A stretch of 64,000 nucleotides of DNA from Flavobacterium sp. (GCA_029946065.1 JAQSDU010000019.1:1-64000), one strand, 5' to 3'. Shown: positions 43,005 through 53,535, numbered from the stretch's first letter. The notes: generated by a model from the letters alone, not told the origin. Program-made: numbers and translations.

Positions 43005-44564
43005 ATGAATAAATCCCCAAAATATACAAGTCTGCTGTTAGTTGTCTTAATGACAATTGTCCCGGTTTTATCCGTTTCTGCACAACAAAAAGCAGCAATT
43101 GCTATTGCAAAAATTGATAATGCACCGATAATAAGCAAACATATTTACGGGCATTTTTCCGAGCATTTGGGCAGGTGTATTTATGATGGTTTTTATGTAG
43201 GAGAAAAAAGCACAATCCCCAACACCAATGGTGTTCGAAATGACATCATTGCAGCATTAAAAGAACTCGGAATACCAAATCTTCGCTGGCCGGGAGGCTG
43301 TTTTGCCGACACATACCACTGGAAAGATGGCATCGGACCCAAAAGCGAAAGACCTACAATGGTCAACCAATGGTGGGGCGGTGTTACCGAAGATAATAGT
43401 TTTGGAACGCACGATTTCCTCGATTTATGTGAAATCTTAGGCACAGAACCGTATCTAGCAGCCAACGTAGGAAGCGGAACGGTAAAAGAATTTACAGACT
43501 GGGTTGCATACGTAAACCACAGTGGCAAAAGTCCAATGTCTGAACTCCGAAAAAAGAACAACCGCGATAAAGCCTGGGGCGTAAAGTTCTGGGGCGTAGG
43601 CAACGAAATGTGGGGCTGTGGTGGCAATATGACACCGGAGTTTTATGCGAATCTTTTCAAGCAATATTCTACTTTCATGACCGATTGGGACAATTCGGGA
43701 AAAATGTTCCGTATTGCATCAGGGGCCAATGTAGCCGATTATCACTGGACGGAAGTGCTTATGAGAGACATTCCAAAAAACCTTATTGAAGGTGTTGCCT
43801 TACATTCTTATTCTTTCGTAGCATGGGATCATAAAGGTTCTTCAACTAAATTTAACGAAGAGCAATATTTCTCTACGATGAAAACCGCTCTCAAAATGGA
43901 AGAGCTTGTAACAAAACATACCGAGATCATGGACAAATATGATCCGGAAAAAAAGATTGCCCTTATCGTTGACGAATGGGGCGGCTGGTATGATGTGGAA
44001 GAAGGTACAAATCCCGGATTTCTTTATCAGCAAAACACAATGAGGGATGCCATGATTGCGGGCACGACTTTAAATATTTTCAACAACCACAGCGACCGTG
44101 TGAGAATGGCCAACCTGGCTCAAACGGTTAACGTATTGCAGGCGGTAATCCTTACCAAAGGCGACAAAATGTTACTCACACCAACATACCACGTCATGCA
44201 TTTGTACAAAGTACACCAAGACGCAACATTATTACCGGTGAAAATAGATTCGCCGCTTTATAAATTCGGAAATGAAACGCTTCCTGCGATTTCTGCTTCG
44301 GCTTCCGCAAAAGACGGAAAGACCCATATTTCTTTGGTAAACATCCATGCCACCGAGAAAATCACCACAGACATCAACCTTGAAACATTGAAGCTGAATA
44401 ATTTTTCAGCCCAAATCATAACTTCGGCAAAATTGCAGGATTATAATTCATTTGAAAATCCAAACGCCATTACCCCGAAACCTTTTAAAGATTTTAAATA
44501 CAAAAACGGCATCCTAACAGTTACAATACCGCCTTTTTCAGTAATTGTTTTCGAAGCCCAATAA
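43005..44564 (+). CDS. GH51 alpha-L-arabinofuranosidase
   Basis: The 519-aa secreted enzyme starts at 43005 (MNKSPKYTSLLLV, signal peptide ending SVSAQ). It has GH51 motifs: NLRWPGGCFADTYHW, the acid/base in FWGVGNEMWG (Glu201) and the nucleophile in LIVDEWGGW (Glu324). It releases terminal alpha-L-arabinofuranosyl residues from arabinan side chains. It is the first enzyme after SusCD, with the GH43 genes directly downstream. A second, longer GH51 occurs later in the same locus and probably has different linkage preference. Confidence 0.93.
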   Translation: MNKSPKYTSLLLVVLMTIVPVLSVSAQQKAAIAIAKIDNAPIISKHIYGHFSEHLGRCIYDGFYVGEKSTIPNTNGVRNDIIAALKELGIPNLRWPGGCFADTYHWKDGIGPKSERPTMVNQWWGGVTEDNSFGTHDFLDLCEILGTEPYLAANVGSGTVKEFTDWVAYVNHSGKSPMSELRKKNNRDKAWGVKFWGVGNEMWGCGGNMTPEFYANLFKQYSTFMTDWDNSGKMFRIASGANVADYHWTEVLMRDIPKNLIEGVALHSYSFVAWDHKGSSTKFNEEQYFSTMKTALKMEELVTKHTEIMDKYDPEKKIALIVDEWGGWYDVEEGTNPGFLYQQNTMRDAMIAGTTLNIFNNHSDRVRMANLAQTVNVLQAVILTKGDKMLLTPTYHVMHLYKVHQDATLLPVKIDSPLYKFGNETLPAISASASAKDGKTHISLVNIHATEKITTDINLETLKLNNFSAQIITSAKLQDYNSFENPNAITPKPFKDFKYKNGILTVTIPPFSVIVFEAQ

Positions 44565-44572
44565 AATACAAA

Positions 44573-46186
44573 ATGAAAATCCCCCAAATAAAACTCGAAA
44601 TTAAGCCTTATGCTTTCCTAATTTTAACTGGCTTGACGCTCTGCATTTTCGCTTGCTCTAAAGACGACGCAGCTACTTCAGTACCAGTAGAAGAAAACCC
44701 TCCTCCTGTTACCGAAACTTTTCCTGGACCAACATACGCCGACAATTATACGCCTATGGGCGCTTGGGAGAATCGCGCCCAATGGAATCTCGCCAATGTG
44801 CACGATCCGAGTGTGGTTAAGTCAGGTAACTATTTTTATATGTACCAAACAGATGCTTCCTATGGTAACGCCACTGAAGGCCACGGTCATTTTCATTGCA
44901 GGCGTTCTACCGATCTTGTTAATTGGGAATATATCGGTTCGTCTATGGATGAGGCACCAACATGGGTCAAAGATACCATGAACAGCAAACGCACACAAAT
45001 GGGCTTGCCGCCGATAGACAATCCAAGTTTCGCTTTTTGGGCACCTTGTGTCAGGAAGGTTGGCAACGTCTATCGGATGTATTACAGCATTGTCGTGAAC
45101 AATTTGATTGTAGGCAACGATTTCAATGCCTCATGGGGAGAACGTCCATATATTGGGCTTCGGGAAACTACAGATTTGGCGTCCAACCAATGGACAGACA
45201 AAGGAATGGTGGTTTGCTCAGAACCAGACGGTGTGTTCGATTATATTCGCGGTGGCAGCAACGATTGGAATTCCTATTACAAATTTAATGGTATTGATCC
45301 AAGTTATATTGTAACCGACAATGGCGAGCATTACCTCATTTATGGTTCTTGGATGACCGGCATCGCATCACTCCAACTGAATCCGGAAACAGGAAAGCCA
45401 GACCAACTAAATACTATTGCTGATTACGGCACGCGCATTGCAGGTCGTGGGAACATCAGTACGAGTCGTTGGCAGGCACTCGAAGGCAGCGAAATCATAT
45501 ACAATCCTGACACACAATATTATTATTTGTTCATGGCTTATGACGAGCTTTCAGTCGCCTACAATACTCGTGTGGCACGTTCCACCAACATCAACGGGCC
45601 TTTTCTAGGGATCGATGGTCAAAACGTTTCAGCAGGAGCAGAATGTTGGCCGATGTTGACACACCCTTATGCTTTTGGGACACATACCGGTTGGGTGGGC
45701 ATTTCTCATTGTAGTGTTTTTAAAGACGATGCCACTAACAAATGGTATTTTGCTTCTCAAGCCCGATTGCCGGAAAACGTTCCTGGTATCAATGTATCAA
45801 ATGCAGTGATGATGGGGCATGTAAGAGAAATGCAATGGAACTCAGACGGATGGCCGGTAGTTTCTCCTGAACGATATGCCGCCGTACCACAAACAGACGT
45901 GATTGAAGCCGGACTTGTTGGGACTTGGCAGATCATTACTATGAATTACCAATACAAACAAATTCAACGTTCTGTCAATGTAACCCTTGCCAGTGATGGC
46001 GCTGTTATTGGTGGTATGACTGGTACCTGGCACTATGACAGCACTAAAAGAGCCATTTATCTGAATAATATAGAATGCAAGATTTCTAATGGTTGGGATT
46101 GGGAAGCGTCGCCAAGAAGAAGAACCATCACGCTTTCCGGTTTGACCGCTGATGGAAAGCCGGTTTGGGGTAAAAAAGTCAACTAA
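44573..46186 (+). CDS. GH43 endo-arabinanase-type lipoprotein
   Basis: This 537-aa lipoprotein (LCIFACSK lipobox) has a five-bladed GH43 domain with NVHDPSVV (Asp78, general base), GIDPSYIV and LEGSEII (general acid). It ends in a C-terminal beta domain of the kind found in longer endo-arabinanases (subfamily GH43_4 type). Surface location and endo-type sequence suggest that it makes the first cuts in the alpha-1,5-arabinan backbone. It begins 8 bases after the GH51 stop. Confidence 0.85.
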   Translation: MKIPQIKLEIKPYAFLILTGLTLCIFACSKDDAATSVPVEENPPPVTETFPGPTYADNYTPMGAWENRAQWNLANVHDPSVVKSGNYFYMYQTDASYGNATEGHGHFHCRRSTDLVNWEYIGSSMDEAPTWVKDTMNSKRTQMGLPPIDNPSFAFWAPCVRKVGNVYRMYYSIVVNNLIVGNDFNASWGERPYIGLRETTDLASNQWTDKGMVVCSEPDGVFDYIRGGSNDWNSYYKFNGIDPSYIVTDNGEHYLIYGSWMTGIASLQLNPETGKPDQLNTIADYGTRIAGRGNISTSRWQALEGSEIIYNPDTQYYYLFMAYDELSVAYNTRVARSTNINGPFLGIDGQNVSAGAECWPMLTHPYAFGTHTGWVGISHCSVFKDDATNKWYFASQARLPENVPGINVSNAVMMGHVREMQWNSDGWPVVSPERYAAVPQTDVIEAGLVGTWQIITMNYQYKQIQRSVNVTLASDGAVIGGMTGTWHYDSTKRAIYLNNIECKISNGWDWEASPRRRTITLSGLTADGKPVWGKKVN

Positions 46187-47139
46187 TGAAAAAAATAGTA
46201 TTCATAGTATTCTCCGTTTTTCTTTTGTTTTGCAAAAGCGAATTGGTGTTGTCTCAAACATTGAATAATCCGATTGTAAAAGACAAATATACCGCCGATG
46301 CAGCCGCTTTGGTGTATAAGGATTCGGTGTATTTATATGCCGGACATGATGTAGCACCCAACGATTTCAATTTCTATAAAATGAACGAATGGCTCGTCTA
46401 TTCATCAGCTGATATGGTGAAATGGGCGGCACATAAAGTGCCGCTAAAAACTACCGATTTCAAATGGGCAACTGGCGACGCGTGGGCTTCGCAAGTGATT
46501 GAACGTGAAGGAAAGTTTTATTGGTATGTAACCGTTTCGCATGCCACAATTCAGGGAAAAGCAATCGGAATTGGTGTTTCAGACAGTCCAATAGGGCCCT
46601 TTAAAGATGCACTCGGAAGAGCATTTATTACAAACGATATGACCACCCAAACCAAAATCGATTGGGACGACATTGACCCGACGGTTTTTATAGACAAAGA
46701 CGGGCAGGCTTATTTGTATTGGGGGAATTCCGTTTGTCACTATGTTAAATTAAAGAAGAATATGGTCGAAACCGACGGCCCGATTGTTACCGTTGATTTA
46801 CCGAATTACACAGAAGCACCTTGGATACACCAACACGGCGACTGGTATTACCTATCATATGCCTATCAATTCCCTGAAAAAATCGCCTATGCTATGAGCA
46901 AATCGGCAAAAGGGCCGTGGCAATTCAAAGGCATTTTGAATGAACTAGCAGGTAACTGTAACACGAATCACCAAGCGATTATAGATTTCAAAGGAAAATC
47001 CTATTTCATTTACCACAACGGAAGTATTCAGCCTGATGGCGGCAGTTTCCGCAGGTCGGTTTGCATAGACAGATTATATTATAACGAAGACGGCACCATG
47101 AAACGCGTGGTAATGACTTCAGAAGGCATACAAAGATAA
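46186..47139 (+). CDS. GH43 exo-acting arabinofuranosidase/xylosidase-type enzyme
   Basis: This 317-aa protein has a signal peptide ending LVLSQ. GH43 motifs include YTADAAALVYKDSVYLYAGHD, DDIDPTVFIDKDG and the general acid in TEAPWIHQHGDWYYLSY. The short, single-domain form fits exo-acting arabinofuranosidases or beta-xylosidases. Its ATG overlaps the previous stop (TAATG), so it is translationally coupled. The substrate is inferred from the arabinan locus. Confidence 0.85.
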   Translation: MKKIVFIVFSVFLLFCKSELVLSQTLNNPIVKDKYTADAAALVYKDSVYLYAGHDVAPNDFNFYKMNEWLVYSSADMVKWAAHKVPLKTTDFKWATGDAWASQVIEREGKFYWYVTVSHATIQGKAIGIGVSDSPIGPFKDALGRAFITNDMTTQTKIDWDDIDPTVFIDKDGQAYLYWGNSVCHYVKLKKNMVETDGPIVTVDLPNYTEAPWIHQHGDWYYLSYAYQFPEKIAYAMSKSAKGPWQFKGILNELAGNCNTNHQAIIDFKGKSYFIYHNGSIQPDGGSFRRSVCIDRLYYNEDGTMKRVVMTSEGIQR

Positions 47140-47140
47140 T

Positions 47141-48133
47141 ATGGATAGATTTAAGCTTTTTGGTTGCTTATTTTTGATTTGCGGCAGTGTCTTTTCGCAG
47201 AAGACGCTGCCCATTAATCAAACGATTGTGCACGATCCTGTAATGATTGAGCAAGACGGAATCTATTATGTTTTTTGCACGGGAAAAGGCATTTCGATGT
47301 TTTCATCCAAAGACAAACAAGAATGGAAACAAGAAAAACCCATTTTCGAAAATGCTCCCGATTGGGTAAAAAACGTCGTTCCCGATTTTAAAAACCACAT
47401 TTGGGCACCAGATATCTCGTTTCACAACGGACAATATTATTTGTATTATTCGGTATCCGCATTTGCCAAAAACACATCGGCAATAGCTGTTGCCACTAAT
47501 AAAACGCTAAATCCGGAAGACAAAGATTATAAATGGGAAGACCACGGCATCGTCATCCAATCTTTTCCGAACCGTGATTTGTGGAATGCGATCGATCCTA
47601 ATTTGGTTTTCGACGAAAATAATATTCCGTGGTTGTCGTTCGGCTCTTTTTGGGACGGACTTAAATTAGTAAAACTCAACGCCGATTTACTTTCCATAGC
47701 ACAACCGCAACAATGGTACACAATTGCCCGCCGAGAACGCAGTTTTGAACTCGACGATACCGATCCAGGAAATGCCGCACTTGAAGCGCCTTTTATTTTC
47801 AAAAAAAACGACTTTTACTACTTATTTCTTTCCTGGGATTTGTGTTGTCGAGGCGAAAAAAGCACCTATAAAATTGTAGTCGGAAGATCGAAAAATGTAC
47901 AAGGCCCCTATGTTGATGCAACCGGAAAAGCCTTAAACGATGGCGGTGGAACTATTCTCCTGCAAGGCAACCAAAATTGGTACGGCGTAGGCCATAACAG
48001 CACTTATACTTTCGACGGAAAAGATTATATGGTTTTTCATGCCTACGATGCTTCACAAAAAGGCGCACCAAAACTAAAGATTAAAGAAATAACTTGGGAA
48101 AATGGCTGGCCAAAAGTCACGCCAATAGACTAA
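47141..48133 (+). CDS. GH43 endo-alpha-1,5-L-arabinanase
   Basis: This 330-aa secreted protein (signal ending SVFSQ) has the compact endo-arabinanase sequence of the GH43_5 type: IVHDPVMIEQDGIYYVFCTG (general base Asp), HIWAPDISFHNGQYYLYYS, AIDPNLVF and LEAPFIFKKNDFYYLFLS (general acid Glu). It cleaves alpha-1,5-arabinan internally, producing oligomers for SusCD. The gene starts 1 base after the previous stop. Confidence 0.9.
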   Translation: MDRFKLFGCLFLICGSVFSQKTLPINQTIVHDPVMIEQDGIYYVFCTGKGISMFSSKDKQEWKQEKPIFENAPDWVKNVVPDFKNHIWAPDISFHNGQYYLYYSVSAFAKNTSAIAVATNKTLNPEDKDYKWEDHGIVIQSFPNRDLWNAIDPNLVFDENNIPWLSFGSFWDGLKLVKLNADLLSIAQPQQWYTIARRERSFELDDTDPGNAALEAPFIFKKNDFYYLFLSWDLCCRGEKSTYKIVVGRSKNVQGPYVDATGKALNDGGGTILLQGNQNWYGVGHNSTYTFDGKDYMVFHAYDASQKGAPKLKIKEITWENGWPKVTPID

Positions 48134-48148
48134 AAATATTTAATTTCT

Positions 48149-48192
48149 GGACATCTGTGCTTTTGTTGTGAGTAAAGCAAAAGTACAGGTCC
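48149..48192 (+). terminator. intercistronic hairpin between GH43 and GH127
   Basis: A 15-bp stem with a 2-base bulge and one G:T pair has a 12-base loop, in the 86-base gap. There is no T run, so it is probably a processing or stability element within the operon. Confidence 0.5.
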
Positions 48193-48219
48193 GAAATTTA
48201 ACATAAAAGAATACAAACT

Positions 48220-50208
48220 ATGAATTATTTTAAAGCATTATGCCTCGCTATTTTTTCTTTCCTGATATCCGGTTCGCCCGATGTTAGCAAGGAAAAACAG
48301 TTGGTCAATACCAATGTCGAATTATCCGATTATCCAATCGAAGCGGTTCCTTTAGGTGATGTGAAAATTACCGATGAATTTTGGCTGCCTATTATCAAAC
48401 GCGTTCAAGAAAAAACCATAAGCTATGCCATCAAAAAATGCAGCGATGAAGGTCGTTTCGAAAATTTTCTCATCGCCGGCGGAAAAATGAAAGGGGAAGT
48501 ACGCGGCGCAATGCCATTTGACGATACTGATGTTTATAAAATTATCGAAGGCGCTTCTAATTCCTTAATCAGTTCTCCGGATCCAAAATTGGAAGTTTTA
48601 TTGGATTCGCTCATTGGCATTATTAAAATCGGACAAGAAAAAGACGGTTATTTAACAACTTGGCGCACCATCAATCCGGCAAAACCCCCAGCGCCATGGG
48701 TAAAAGTAGGAAAAGGCGAACGTTGGGAATACATGAATATGAGCCACGAAGATTACAATGCGGGTCATATGTTCGAAGCTGCGGCCGTACATTTTCATGC
48801 GACAGGGAAACGTAATTTTCTTGATATCGCTATAAAAACAGCAGATCTTTTCGTAGCAACTTTTGGCAATGGCGAAGGCAAAAGACAATCGGTTCCGGGC
48901 CACCAGATCATCGAAACCGGGCTCATAAAATTATACGAAATCACTAAGAAAAAAGAATACCTTGAACTTGCGAAATATTTTCTCGACAATCGTGGTAATC
49001 CGAAAAATCACGAACTGTACGGTGCTTATTCCCAAGACCATATTCCTGTAATTCAACAAGATGAGGTTGTTGGCCATGCCGTTCGTGCAACCTATATGTA
49101 TGCCGGAATGACGGATATCGCTGCAATTTACAAAGATGAAAATTATAGAAGCGCCATCGATAAATTGTGGCACAATATGGTCGAAAAGAAAATCTACATC
49201 ACTGGCGGAATTGGAGCGAAACATGACGGAGAAGCTTTTGGTGAAAATTACGAATTGCCAAATTTGACCGCTTATAATGAGACCTGCGCCGCAATCGGGA
49301 GCGTTTATTGGAATAACCGATTATTCAATTTGACTGGCGACGTGAAATATTATGATGTTTTGGAGCGGACATTATACAACGGATTGATTTCGGGAATTTC
49401 GCTCTCGGGAACAGAGTTTTTCTATCCTAATGCGCTCGAATCCGATGGAAAATTCCAATCCAATCGTGGTTCGTGCACACGGCAGGCTTGGTTTGATTGC
49501 TCGTGCTGTCCAACGAATTTAATCCGTTTCATTCCTGCAATTCCAGGATTGATTTATGCCAAGCAAAAAAACACGCTATTCGTCAATTTATACATGGCGA
49601 ACAATGCTGAAGTTACTTTGGAAAACAACAGAGTCAAAATCGCGCAGCAAACGTCTTATCCATGGACTGGAAAAGTAAAACTTATCGTAAATCCTGAAAA
49701 CGAAGGCAACTTTACCATAAAACTACGCGTTCCGGGTTGGGCGAGAAATGAAGTTTTGCCTGGCGGATTGTATTCCTATAAAAATAACAGTAAGGCAATT
49801 CCAACAATCGATATCAATGGTAAAAAACAAAATTTTAAAATTGAAAACGGCTATTTTATTTTAGATAGAAATTGGAAAAAAAACGATATTGTTGCGCTAA
49901 ATTTCCCGATGGAAATTAAAGAAGTTGTCGCCGACCAAAAAATCAAAGACGATAATAACAAAGTAGCTTTGGAATACGGCCCAATTGTGTATGCTATCGA
50001 AGAAACCGACAATAAAATTAATTTTGACAATATTGCAATTAATGACAAAACAGCTTTCAAAATCAAAAAAAAGCGGGAATTATTGAAAGGAATTTATACC
50101 ATTGAAGGCCAATCCGGAAATCAAAAATTTACAGCAATTCCATACTACTCCTGGTCCAATCGCGGCGTGGGGAAAATGAAAGTATGGATTCCCGAAACAA
50201 CAAAATAA
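48220..50208 (+). CDS. GH127 beta-L-arabinofuranosidase
   Basis: This 662-aa protein has a secretion-type N-terminus and the GH127 signature of a zinc-held cysteine nucleophile: an E-x-C pair in YNETCAA (Glu354, Cys356) and a WFDCSCCPTN motif with Cys429/Cys430. These correspond to the Glu, Cys, Cys, Cys set of characterised beta-L-arabinofuranosidases. It would remove beta-linked arabinofuranosyl units, as in extensin-type glycans or some arabinan ends. It broadens the range of the locus beyond alpha-linked arabinan. Confidence 0.92.
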   Translation: MNYFKALCLAIFSFLISGSPDVSKEKQLVNTNVELSDYPIEAVPLGDVKITDEFWLPIIKRVQEKTISYAIKKCSDEGRFENFLIAGGKMKGEVRGAMPFDDTDVYKIIEGASNSLISSPDPKLEVLLDSLIGIIKIGQEKDGYLTTWRTINPAKPPAPWVKVGKGERWEYMNMSHEDYNAGHMFEAAAVHFHATGKRNFLDIAIKTADLFVATFGNGEGKRQSVPGHQIIETGLIKLYEITKKKEYLELAKYFLDNRGNPKNHELYGAYSQDHIPVIQQDEVVGHAVRATYMYAGMTDIAAIYKDENYRSAIDKLWHNMVEKKIYITGGIGAKHDGEAFGENYELPNLTAYNETCAAIGSVYWNNRLFNLTGDVKYYDVLERTLYNGLISGISLSGTEFFYPNALESDGKFQSNRGSCTRQAWFDCSCCPTNLIRFIPAIPGLIYAKQKNTLFVNLYMANNAEVTLENNRVKIAQQTSYPWTGKVKLIVNPENEGNFTIKLRVPGWARNEVLPGGLYSYKNNSKAIPTIDINGKKQNFKIENGYFILDRNWKKNDIVALNFPMEIKEVVADQKIKDDNNKVALEYGPIVYAIEETDNKINFDNIAINDKTAFKIKKKRELLKGIYTIEGQSGNQKFTAIPYYSWSNRGVGKMKVWIPETTK

Positions 50209-50225
50209 GAACATAATTTTTACCA

Positions 50226-52205
50226 ATGAAAATAAATACATTAAAAAACATTGCCCTTTCTTCGATTTGCTTTACCGGAATTTTAGCCAATGCGCAAACC
50301 AATAAATACGTTTTGGATTGCAAAGACACCGGCGTAAAAATCGAACCAACGATGTACGGAATCTTTTTTGAAGACATCAATTTTGCGGCTGATGGCGGAT
50401 TGTATGCCGAAATGGTTAAAAATCGCTCGTTTGAATTTCAGGTGCCACTCATGGGTTGGGAACAGCCAAACAGCGACCGGCATTCACGCAACGAAAAATC
50501 AGGTTATGCATTGCCAATTGAAACCGGAAACGAAAAGAACAAAAACATCTGCCGTATTGAAGTCAAAGATGATAATGGCTACAGCTTAATCAACGAGGGT
50601 TTCCGCGGAATGGGCGTAAAAGCCAATGATGCCTACAATCTTTCAATCATGGCGGAAAACCGGGAAGGCAATATTTCGAAGATAAAATTTCAGTTTGTTG
50701 ATGAAAAAGGAAACATTATCGGAGAAACATCTGTAAATCCATCTTCAAAAGAATGGAAAAAATACACAGCACAATTCAAAGCCACTAAAACAGAGGCAAA
50801 AGCGAAACTCAAAATTACTTTTGAAGGCACAGGAATCATCAACGTTGATATGATTTCCATCTTCCCACAAGACACATGGAAAAATAGGCCAAATGGTTTG
50901 CGAAAAGACCTGGTGCAATTGTTATCTGATTTAAATCCCGGATTTTTGCGTTTTCCTGGCGGATGTATCGTCGAAGGTAGCACTTTGGAACTACGCTACC
51001 AATGGAAAAAATCTGTGGGTGCTGTCGAAGACCGCGAAATGATTATCAACCGATGGAATACAGAGTTCAGCCACCGTCCAGCACCGGATTATTTCCAAAC
51101 GTTCGGACTTGGTTTTTTTGAATATTTTCAATTGGCAGAAGATATCGGTGCAACACCATTGCCAATTTTGAGTTGCGGAATGGCGTGCCAGTTTAATACG
51201 GGCGAATTGGTGCCGATGGGTGAAATTGATCCATATGTTCAAGATGCAGTTGATTTGATTGAATTTGCCAACGGCGATGTAGCGACCAAATGGGGGAAAG
51301 TACGCAGCGATATGGGGCATCCGCAACCGTTTAATATGAAATTTATAGGTGTTGGCAACGAGCAATGGGGACCAGATTATATCGAGCGTTACAAAATTTT
51401 TGAAAAAGCAATTAAAGCAAAATATCCAGATATCACTATTATTTCGGGTGCCGGCCCTTTTCCGAACGGGGAGTATTTCGACTACGGCTGGAAGGAATTG
51501 AAGAAATTGAATGCTAAAATCGTTGATGAGCATTTTTACAATAGACCAGAATGGTTTAAAGAAAACGTGACGCGATATGACAGTTACGACCGCAACGGGC
51601 CAAAGATTTTTGCGGGTGAATATGCTGCACAAAGTGTTGCGACCGTTAGCCCGGACAATAAAAATAATTGGGAATGTGCTTTGTCGGAAGCTGCTTTTAT
51701 GACCGGATTGGAGCGAAATGCAGCAGTCGTTCACATGACTTCTTATGCGCCGCTTTTTGCCCATGCTGAAGGTTGGCAATGGACACCGGATTTGATTTGG
51801 TTCAACAATCTTAAATCATATGCGACGCCTAATTATTACGTGCAGAAATTATATGCGAACAACCCCGGAACCGATTTGATTTCGGTTACTACTGATGGAA
51901 AACCAATCACAGGACAAAATGGAATGTTTGCCACCGCCGTCATTGATAAAAACACCAATGAAGTCATTATTAAAGTGGTCAATACGACCGCAAATCCCCA
52001 AAAAACGAACATTGCTGTAAAAGGAAAAAAATTAGCGTCAAAAGGAATAATGACAACTTTAAAAAGCGATAACCTTTCCACAGAAAATTCATTCGATGCA
52101 GAAAAAATAGTGCCAAAAACATCAGATTTTAATTTGGAGAAAGGTAAAATCATGAGTGAAATCCCTGCTTATGCATTCGTCATTATCAAAGTAAAAATTT
52201 CGTAA
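50226..52205 (+). CDS. second GH51 alpha-L-arabinofuranosidase, with insertion
   Basis: This 659-aa secreted protein (signal ending ILANAQ) has GH51 motifs GIFFEDINFAADGGLYAE, LRFPGGC, acid/base GVGNEQWG (Glu379) and nucleophile FAGEYAAQ (Glu465). Residues about 95-210 form an inserted beta-rich, CBM-like region absent from the shorter GH51 in this locus. It probably acts on longer or branched substrates. It begins 17 bases after GH127. Confidence 0.92.
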   Translation: MKINTLKNIALSSICFTGILANAQTNKYVLDCKDTGVKIEPTMYGIFFEDINFAADGGLYAEMVKNRSFEFQVPLMGWEQPNSDRHSRNEKSGYALPIETGNEKNKNICRIEVKDDNGYSLINEGFRGMGVKANDAYNLSIMAENREGNISKIKFQFVDEKGNIIGETSVNPSSKEWKKYTAQFKATKTEAKAKLKITFEGTGIINVDMISIFPQDTWKNRPNGLRKDLVQLLSDLNPGFLRFPGGCIVEGSTLELRYQWKKSVGAVEDREMIINRWNTEFSHRPAPDYFQTFGLGFFEYFQLAEDIGATPLPILSCGMACQFNTGELVPMGEIDPYVQDAVDLIEFANGDVATKWGKVRSDMGHPQPFNMKFIGVGNEQWGPDYIERYKIFEKAIKAKYPDITIISGAGPFPNGEYFDYGWKELKKLNAKIVDEHFYNRPEWFKENVTRYDSYDRNGPKIFAGEYAAQSVATVSPDNKNNWECALSEAAFMTGLERNAAVVHMTSYAPLFAHAEGWQWTPDLIWFNNLKSYATPNYYVQKLYANNPGTDLISVTTDGKPITGQNGMFATAVIDKNTNEVIIKVVNTTANPQKTNIAVKGKKLASKGIMTTLKSDNLSTENSFDAEKIVPKTSDFNLEKGKIMSEIPAYAFVIIKVKIS

Positions 52206-52229
52206 CTAATCATTAAATTGCCAATAAAT

Positions 52230-53399
52230 ATGAACACAATTAAAATAAGTTGCTGCCTTCTGCTTACAAGCATGATGCTTTTTAGCTGTAAGAAGGAAGA
52301 AAAAAAACAAGACAACATGGAAACTGCTACCGAAAAAGCTACGGCTTCGATTACAAAATCTGATTATGCCACGATGGCAGACGGCACGAAAATCGACAAA
52401 TATACGTTGACGAATAGCAAAGGGATGACAATGGAAGTCATCACTTTTGGCGGCATCATCACTTCATTGACGGCGGCTGACAAAAATGGAAAATTTGAAG
52501 ATGTTGTTTTAAGTTATACAAAACCGGAAGATTATTTCAACGGCAATCCGTTCTTTTTTGGCGCGATTATCGGAAGATACGGCAACAGAATAGCCAAAGG
52601 AAAATTTTCACTTGACGGGAAACCATATCAATTGACTTTAAACGACGGCGTCAACACGCTTCATGGCGGGAAAGGTTTTGACAAAAGAGTATGGACAGCC
52701 GCACCAATTGATGCTGCGAATCCGACTTTAAAATTGTCTTATACGAGCAAAGATGGGGAAGAAGGTTATCCTGGAAATCTTACGGTTTCTGTGATTTATA
52801 CACTTACAGATGATAATGAACTTGCCATTTCTTATGAAGCTTCGACGGATAAAAAGACGATTGTGAACTTGACACAACATTCCTATTTCAATCTTTCTGC
52901 GAATTTCAGCAATACGATTTTAGACCACGAACTGACGTTGAATGCGGATAAAATGTTGCCTGTTGATGGTACTTTAATTCCAACCGGAGAATTGAAAGCT
53001 GTTGCCGGAACGCCATTTGACTTTACTACTGCGAAGGAAATTGGAAAAGACATCAACGCCAAAGACGACCAGCTTGCAAAAGGAAAAGGCTACGACCATT
53101 GTTGGGTTTTCGCTGATAATGCGACTGGAGTACGTGAAGTAGGTACTTTATACCACAAAGCTTCAGGAAGATTAATGACGGTTTCCACCGATCAGCCGGG
53201 CATACAGTTCTATTCAGGCAATTTCCTTGACGGTACAAAAGCGAGTAAAACAGGAGGTAATTATGAATTGCGTACTGGTTTGTGTCTTGAAACACAACAT
53301 TATCCGGATGCACCGAATGAGCCAAAATTTCCATCGACAGTGTTGAATCCGGGAGAAAAATATACTACGAAAACCATTTATAAGTTTTCGGTAAAATAA
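52230..53399 (+). CDS. aldose 1-epimerase (mutarotase) lipoprotein
   Basis: The 389-aa protein from the ATG at 52230 (MNTIKISCCLLLTSMMLFSC, lipobox Cys20) is a GalM-type mutarotase. It has GRYGNRIAKGKF, NDGVNTLHGG with the catalytic-type His, TQHSYFNL, KGYDHCW and LCLETQHYPDAPN with the general base Glu. It interconverts alpha and beta anomers of free sugar, here probably arabinose released by the glycosidases. It is the last gene of the arabinan locus and ends in a shared terminator. Confidence 0.9.
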   Translation: MNTIKISCCLLLTSMMLFSCKKEEKKQDNMETATEKATASITKSDYATMADGTKIDKYTLTNSKGMTMEVITFGGIITSLTAADKNGKFEDVVLSYTKPEDYFNGNPFFFGAIIGRYGNRIAKGKFSLDGKPYQLTLNDGVNTLHGGKGFDKRVWTAAPIDAANPTLKLSYTSKDGEEGYPGNLTVSVIYTLTDDNELAISYEASTDKKTIVNLTQHSYFNLSANFSNTILDHELTLNADKMLPVDGTLIPTGELKAVAGTPFDFTTAKEIGKDINAKDDQLAKGKGYDHCWVFADNATGVREVGTLYHKASGRLMTVSTDQPGIQFYSGNFLDGTKASKTGGNYELRTGLCLETQHYPDAPNEPKFPSTVLNPGEKYTTKTIYKFSVK

Positions 53400-53432
53400 T
53401 AATTTTGTTTGATTTGAGTTAGTTATTTAAGA

Positions 53433-53466
53433 AGAAACCTGTCTATAACAGACAGGTTTCTTTATT
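53433..53466. terminator. bidirectional terminator between galM-like and pckA
   Basis: A 12-bp perfect hairpin (arms 53433-53444 and 53450-53461, loop ataac) is followed by T residues on the plus strand, between two convergent genes. Confidence 0.8.
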
Positions 53467-53535
53467 TAAAGGAAGAGAATTATGATATTAATTCTTTAAG
53501 CGCAAAATTCTAATATGGCTTAATAATAAGTTTCT

